Assembly: GCA_019114925.1 (NCBI GenBank)
Contig: DXEO01000064.1
Span: 1 to 13,336, forward strand
DNA length: 13,336 bases
Source of the DNA: Candidatus Corynebacterium faecipullorum
GTDB lineage: Bacteria; Actinomycetota; Actinomycetes; Mycobacteriales; Mycobacteriaceae
Direction of reading: 5' to 3'
Positions 13,271-13,336 of the stretch are shown here, piece by piece (within the stretch, counting starts at the first letter, position 1; every line of letters starts with the position of its first letter). The notes beneath the pieces are model-generated. The model ran no database searches. It saw only the letters and a list, made by a program, of their open reading frames with translations, and was not told the origin of the DNA. Both the position numbers and the translations under genes were made by a program.

Positions 13271-13336
13271 GCCCCCTTAGCTCAGTCGGCAGAGCGTTTC
13301 CATGGTAAGGAAAAGGTCGACAGTTCGATTCTGTCA
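13271..13336 (+). tRNA. tRNA-Thr (anticodon GGT), 3' end outside window
   Basis: The 5' acceptor strand GCCCCCT (13271-13277), D stem GCTC/GAGC, anticodon stem TTTCC/GGAAA with loop ATGGTAA and anticodon GGT at 13304-13306, and T arm GACAG-TTCGATT-CTGTC (13319-13335) are all present. The window ends one base into the 3' acceptor strand. Confidence 0.95.

Noticed and set aside
1..13336. Insertion sequences, integrase or phage genes, CRISPR arrays, toxin-antitoxin pairs, or tRNA-linked attachment sites
   Set aside because: No transposase, integrase, spaced direct repeats or duplicated tRNA 3' ends were seen. The segment reads as conserved chromosomal core.

Overview
The window looks like a chromosomal segment of a Corynebacterium, or a very close actinobacterial relative. 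The base composition is GC-rich. The gene order menC ... menD - DUF3592 membrane protein - mgtA - menG / menJ (opposite strand) - polyprenyl diphosphate synthase matches the block I know from Mycobacterium tuberculosis (Rv0553-Rv0562) and Corynebacterium glutamicum (around cg0553-cg0559). The glycosyltransferase is the MgtA type of corynebacteria and mycobacteria. Several genes carry a -10-like hexamer exactly 7-8 bases before the start codon, the hallmark of leaderless transcripts common in this group. The species cannot be fixed from sequence reading alone.

Layout. 1-1133 (minus): N-terminal 377 residues of a DcuC-family C4-dicarboxylate transporter, cut by the window edge. 1134-1230: divergent control region with a perfect 7-bp inverted repeat. 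1231-9291 (plus): seven tightly packed genes, menC, a UvrA-like ATPase without UvrB-binding domain, a small membrane protein with a duplicated ETRQFG motif, menD, a DUF3592-like membrane protein, mgtA and menG. 9312-9333: hairpin between convergent genes. 9329-10555 (minus): menJ. 10661-11665 (plus): long-chain polyprenyl diphosphate synthase. 11742-11823: tRNA-Tyr(GTA), followed by a strong bidirectional hairpin. 11904-13025 (minus): glutathionyl-hydroquinone-reductase-type GST family protein. 13271-13336 (plus): tRNA-Thr(GGT), cut by the window end.

How it works together. MenD and MenC perform two early steps of the o-succinylbenzoate pathway, the polyprenyl synthase supplies the side chain, MenG methylates demethylmenaquinone, and MenJ reduces one double bond of the side chain to give the dihydromenaquinone typical of corynebacteria. 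MgtA belongs to a different pathway (mannosylated glycolipid / lipomannan), but its place inside the menaquinone block is conserved. DcuC, divergent from menC, fits a metabolism that uses fumarate/succinate, which depends on menaquinone when fumarate is the electron acceptor.

Most of the window is ordinary conserved core. The parts that deserve attention are the ETRQFG-repeat membrane protein coupled to menD, the recurring leaderless starts (two with the upstream stop codon inside the -10 hexamer), the UvrA-like ATPase inserted in the menaquinone cluster, the shared dcuC/menC operator-like palindrome, and a glutathione-type reductase in a lineage that uses mycothiol. No mobile element, CRISPR array, phage gene or obvious new defence system was seen. 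No gene-free stretch exceeds 300 bases.
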